A stretch of DNA of 19,236 nucleotides, taken from NCBI GenBank assembly GCA_003550305.1, contig QKYT01000514.1, positions 5,451 to 24,686 of the forward strand, written 5' to 3'. Both the position numbers and the translations under genes were made by a program. The first letter of the stretch is position 1, and each line of letters begins with the position of its first letter. The DNA comes from Glomus cerebriforme. Its lineage: Eukaryota; Glomeromycota; Glomeromycetes; Glomerales; Glomeraceae. Under the pieces are notes generated by a model. That model worked only from the letters and a program-made list of their open reading frames with translations. It was not told where the DNA came from and made no database searches. This document shows, piece after piece, positions 18,438 through 19,236 of the stretch.

Positions 18438-18890
18438 TTAATCAGAATCTGTTTCGTTATTAATCCCTGCCATATCTAAATGTTAGTTATTCATGTTGTT
18501 CCTTTTGAATTCTGCAACATCAACATTTTCCATTCGATCTTTAATTATAGATATTTAAATAATTCACTCACTTAGTTGCTATAGTCTATCACGAACATCC
18601 ATTTTATCCCATGTAACATCAACATTTAAATGAAATTTATCCAGCCTCCAGTTACGGATATCTCCTGATATTAATAACCTCATTTTCTTTTTATTTTTAG
18701 TTGCATTTAATATTAACACATTCTTTTCTTGCTAACTCCAGTCACATTATCATAAGTATTCTTCTTAGGTTTTGTAATGTTATGGGTCTTTTTTGGTATT
18801 AATCTGAGTACATAAGCAACAAAAAAAAATAGCAGTGCAATTAATTATAAATAGCTCACAACTTAAAATCTGTTTATAACACATACCTCA
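18438..18890 (-). pseudogene. Broken Lys/Asn-rich gene, not recognised
   Basis: Minus-strand coding relic with plausible gene structure. An Asn/Asp/Lys-rich exon end (NKNNKDNDNE) runs to a donor GAG|GTATGT at 18887-18885; an 83-bp intron ends at TACTCAG (18804). Then LIPKKTHNITKPKKNTYDN and VTGVSKKRM lead, after a shift at about 18722, into NATKNKKKMRLLISGDIRNW and RLDKFHLNVDVTWDKMDVRD. A TAG at 18579-18581 follows. The same frame resumes as IKDRMENVDVAEFKRNNMNN, with a TAA at 18483, then HLDMAGINNETDSD and the terminal TAA at 18438. The stretch 18570-18545 may be an intron, but a donor-acceptor pair there is only 33 bp apart. I do not know the family. Its upstream side is cut off by the transposon end at 18963. 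Confidence 0.45.
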
Positions 18891-18962
18891 TTATCATTAT
18901 CTTTATTATTTTTATTTTTACAAACAAATCTTTAAATTATTTACTTTTTATTACATCTGATA

Positions 18963-19236
18963 CAGTAGTGGCGGAAAAAAATGGCATTAAATAAAATTTT
19001 ATTTACACGATCAATTTTTATTAAAATTGCTCAAAATTTAAAATATAATTAAATAAATATTATGTTATTTATATACTAAAAAATTAATATTGAATAATAT
19101 TCCCATTTCTTTGAATTACCAATTCAATTCGTTTTTTCATACTATTCACTAAATTAAAACAGAGTGTTTGATCGATATTATTCCATTCCTCTTCAATAAT
19201 TTCCATAAAAATCGTTTGAGTGACTGATTTTTTTTT
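18963..19236 (-). mobile_element. Second Tc1-type element, only its left end in the window
   Basis: Begins with CAGTAGTGGCGGAAAAAAA directly after TA (18961-18962), matching the end of the element at 13890 over its first 12 bases except A/G at base 12. The interior carries the 3' end of a minus-strand transposase gene, in the same arrangement as the first element (stop about 120 bp inside the terminus). It is a related but distinct member of the same family and continues past the right edge. Confidence 0.85.
19084..19236 (-). CDS. Tc1-type transposase, C-terminal 50 residues
   Basis: Open frame from the window edge to TAA at 19084-19086. It reads KSVTQTIFMEIIEEEWNNID, then CFNLVNSMKKRIELVIQRNG and NIIQY. 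It aligns with the C-terminus of the first element's transposase: KSVGLDDFLSIIRSEWEAFS, MKKRLEEIIEKRGQIIDH. The MKKR helix and the spacing from EW to MKKR are the same. No stop or shift is seen in this part, unlike the copy at 14004-15022, so the element may be younger or active; the catalytic region lies outside the window. Confidence 0.85.
   Translation of the reverse strand, partial: KKKSVTQTIFMEIIEEEWNNIDQTLCFNLVNSMKKRIELVIQRNGNIIQY

Noticed and set aside
1..19236. CRISPR arrays, bacterial operons, rRNA or tRNA genes
   Set aside because: No spaced direct repeats, ribosome-binding-site patterns, rRNA-like blocks or tRNA cloverleaf signatures were seen; spliced genes show a eukaryotic nuclear context.

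Overview
The window looks like nuclear DNA from an arbuscular-mycorrhizal fungus of the Rhizophagus / Glomus type. It is very AT-rich, its introns are 72-100 bp GT-AG introns, and the recognisable genes belong to the hugely expanded Glomeromycotina families: TKL-like protein kinases fused to Sel1 repeats, BTB-BACK-TLDc proteins and Tc1/mariner transposons. The genus is inferred from family resemblance recalled from memory, not from a search.

Layout. A five-exon kinase gene with C-terminal Sel1 repeats lies on the minus strand at 1-1792 and runs off the left edge. A decayed BTB-BACK pseudogene follows at about 3118-3716 (+). Between 3.9 and 5.6 kb are a coiled-coil ORF fragment, a 1-kb stretch of strong purine/pyrimidine strand bias bounded by 'GCCGTAAT'-type repeats with a marked hairpin, and a small membrane-like ORF. 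A frameshifted pseudogene carrying a DUF3990-like ADP-ribosyltransferase-fold domain occupies 5815-7219 (-). From 7.2 to 10 kb there are foldbacks, a minisatellite, a perfect hairpin and one unrecognised coding relic.

A Sel1-only gene without kinase domain sits at 10099-11014 (+) with a C-terminal frameshift, and a second, more decayed Sel1 relic follows. Unrecognised coding relics come next, then the BACK-end plus TLDc half of a BTB-family pseudogene (12806-13310, +). A complete Tc1-type element with 19-bp terminal inverted repeats and a TA duplication spans 13890-15253; its transposase is broken. The last kinase gene (15504-17402, +) has the reverse order, Sel1 repeats - CxxC/CxxC motif - kinase, with one in-frame stop. 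Another broken minus-strand gene (18438-18890) follows, and next to it a second Tc1-type element enters the right edge with its transposase frame open.

The only genes that could act as they stand are the left kinase and, if its stop is an error or is bypassed, the right kinase. Both are predicted intracellular signalling proteins in which Sel1 repeats would supply protein-protein contacts. The rest is mostly a gene and transposon graveyard. I did not find a clearly new multi-gene system. The most interesting features are the two opposite kinase/Sel1 architectures, the possibly split BTB-BACK-TLDc gene and the ART-fold pseudogene.
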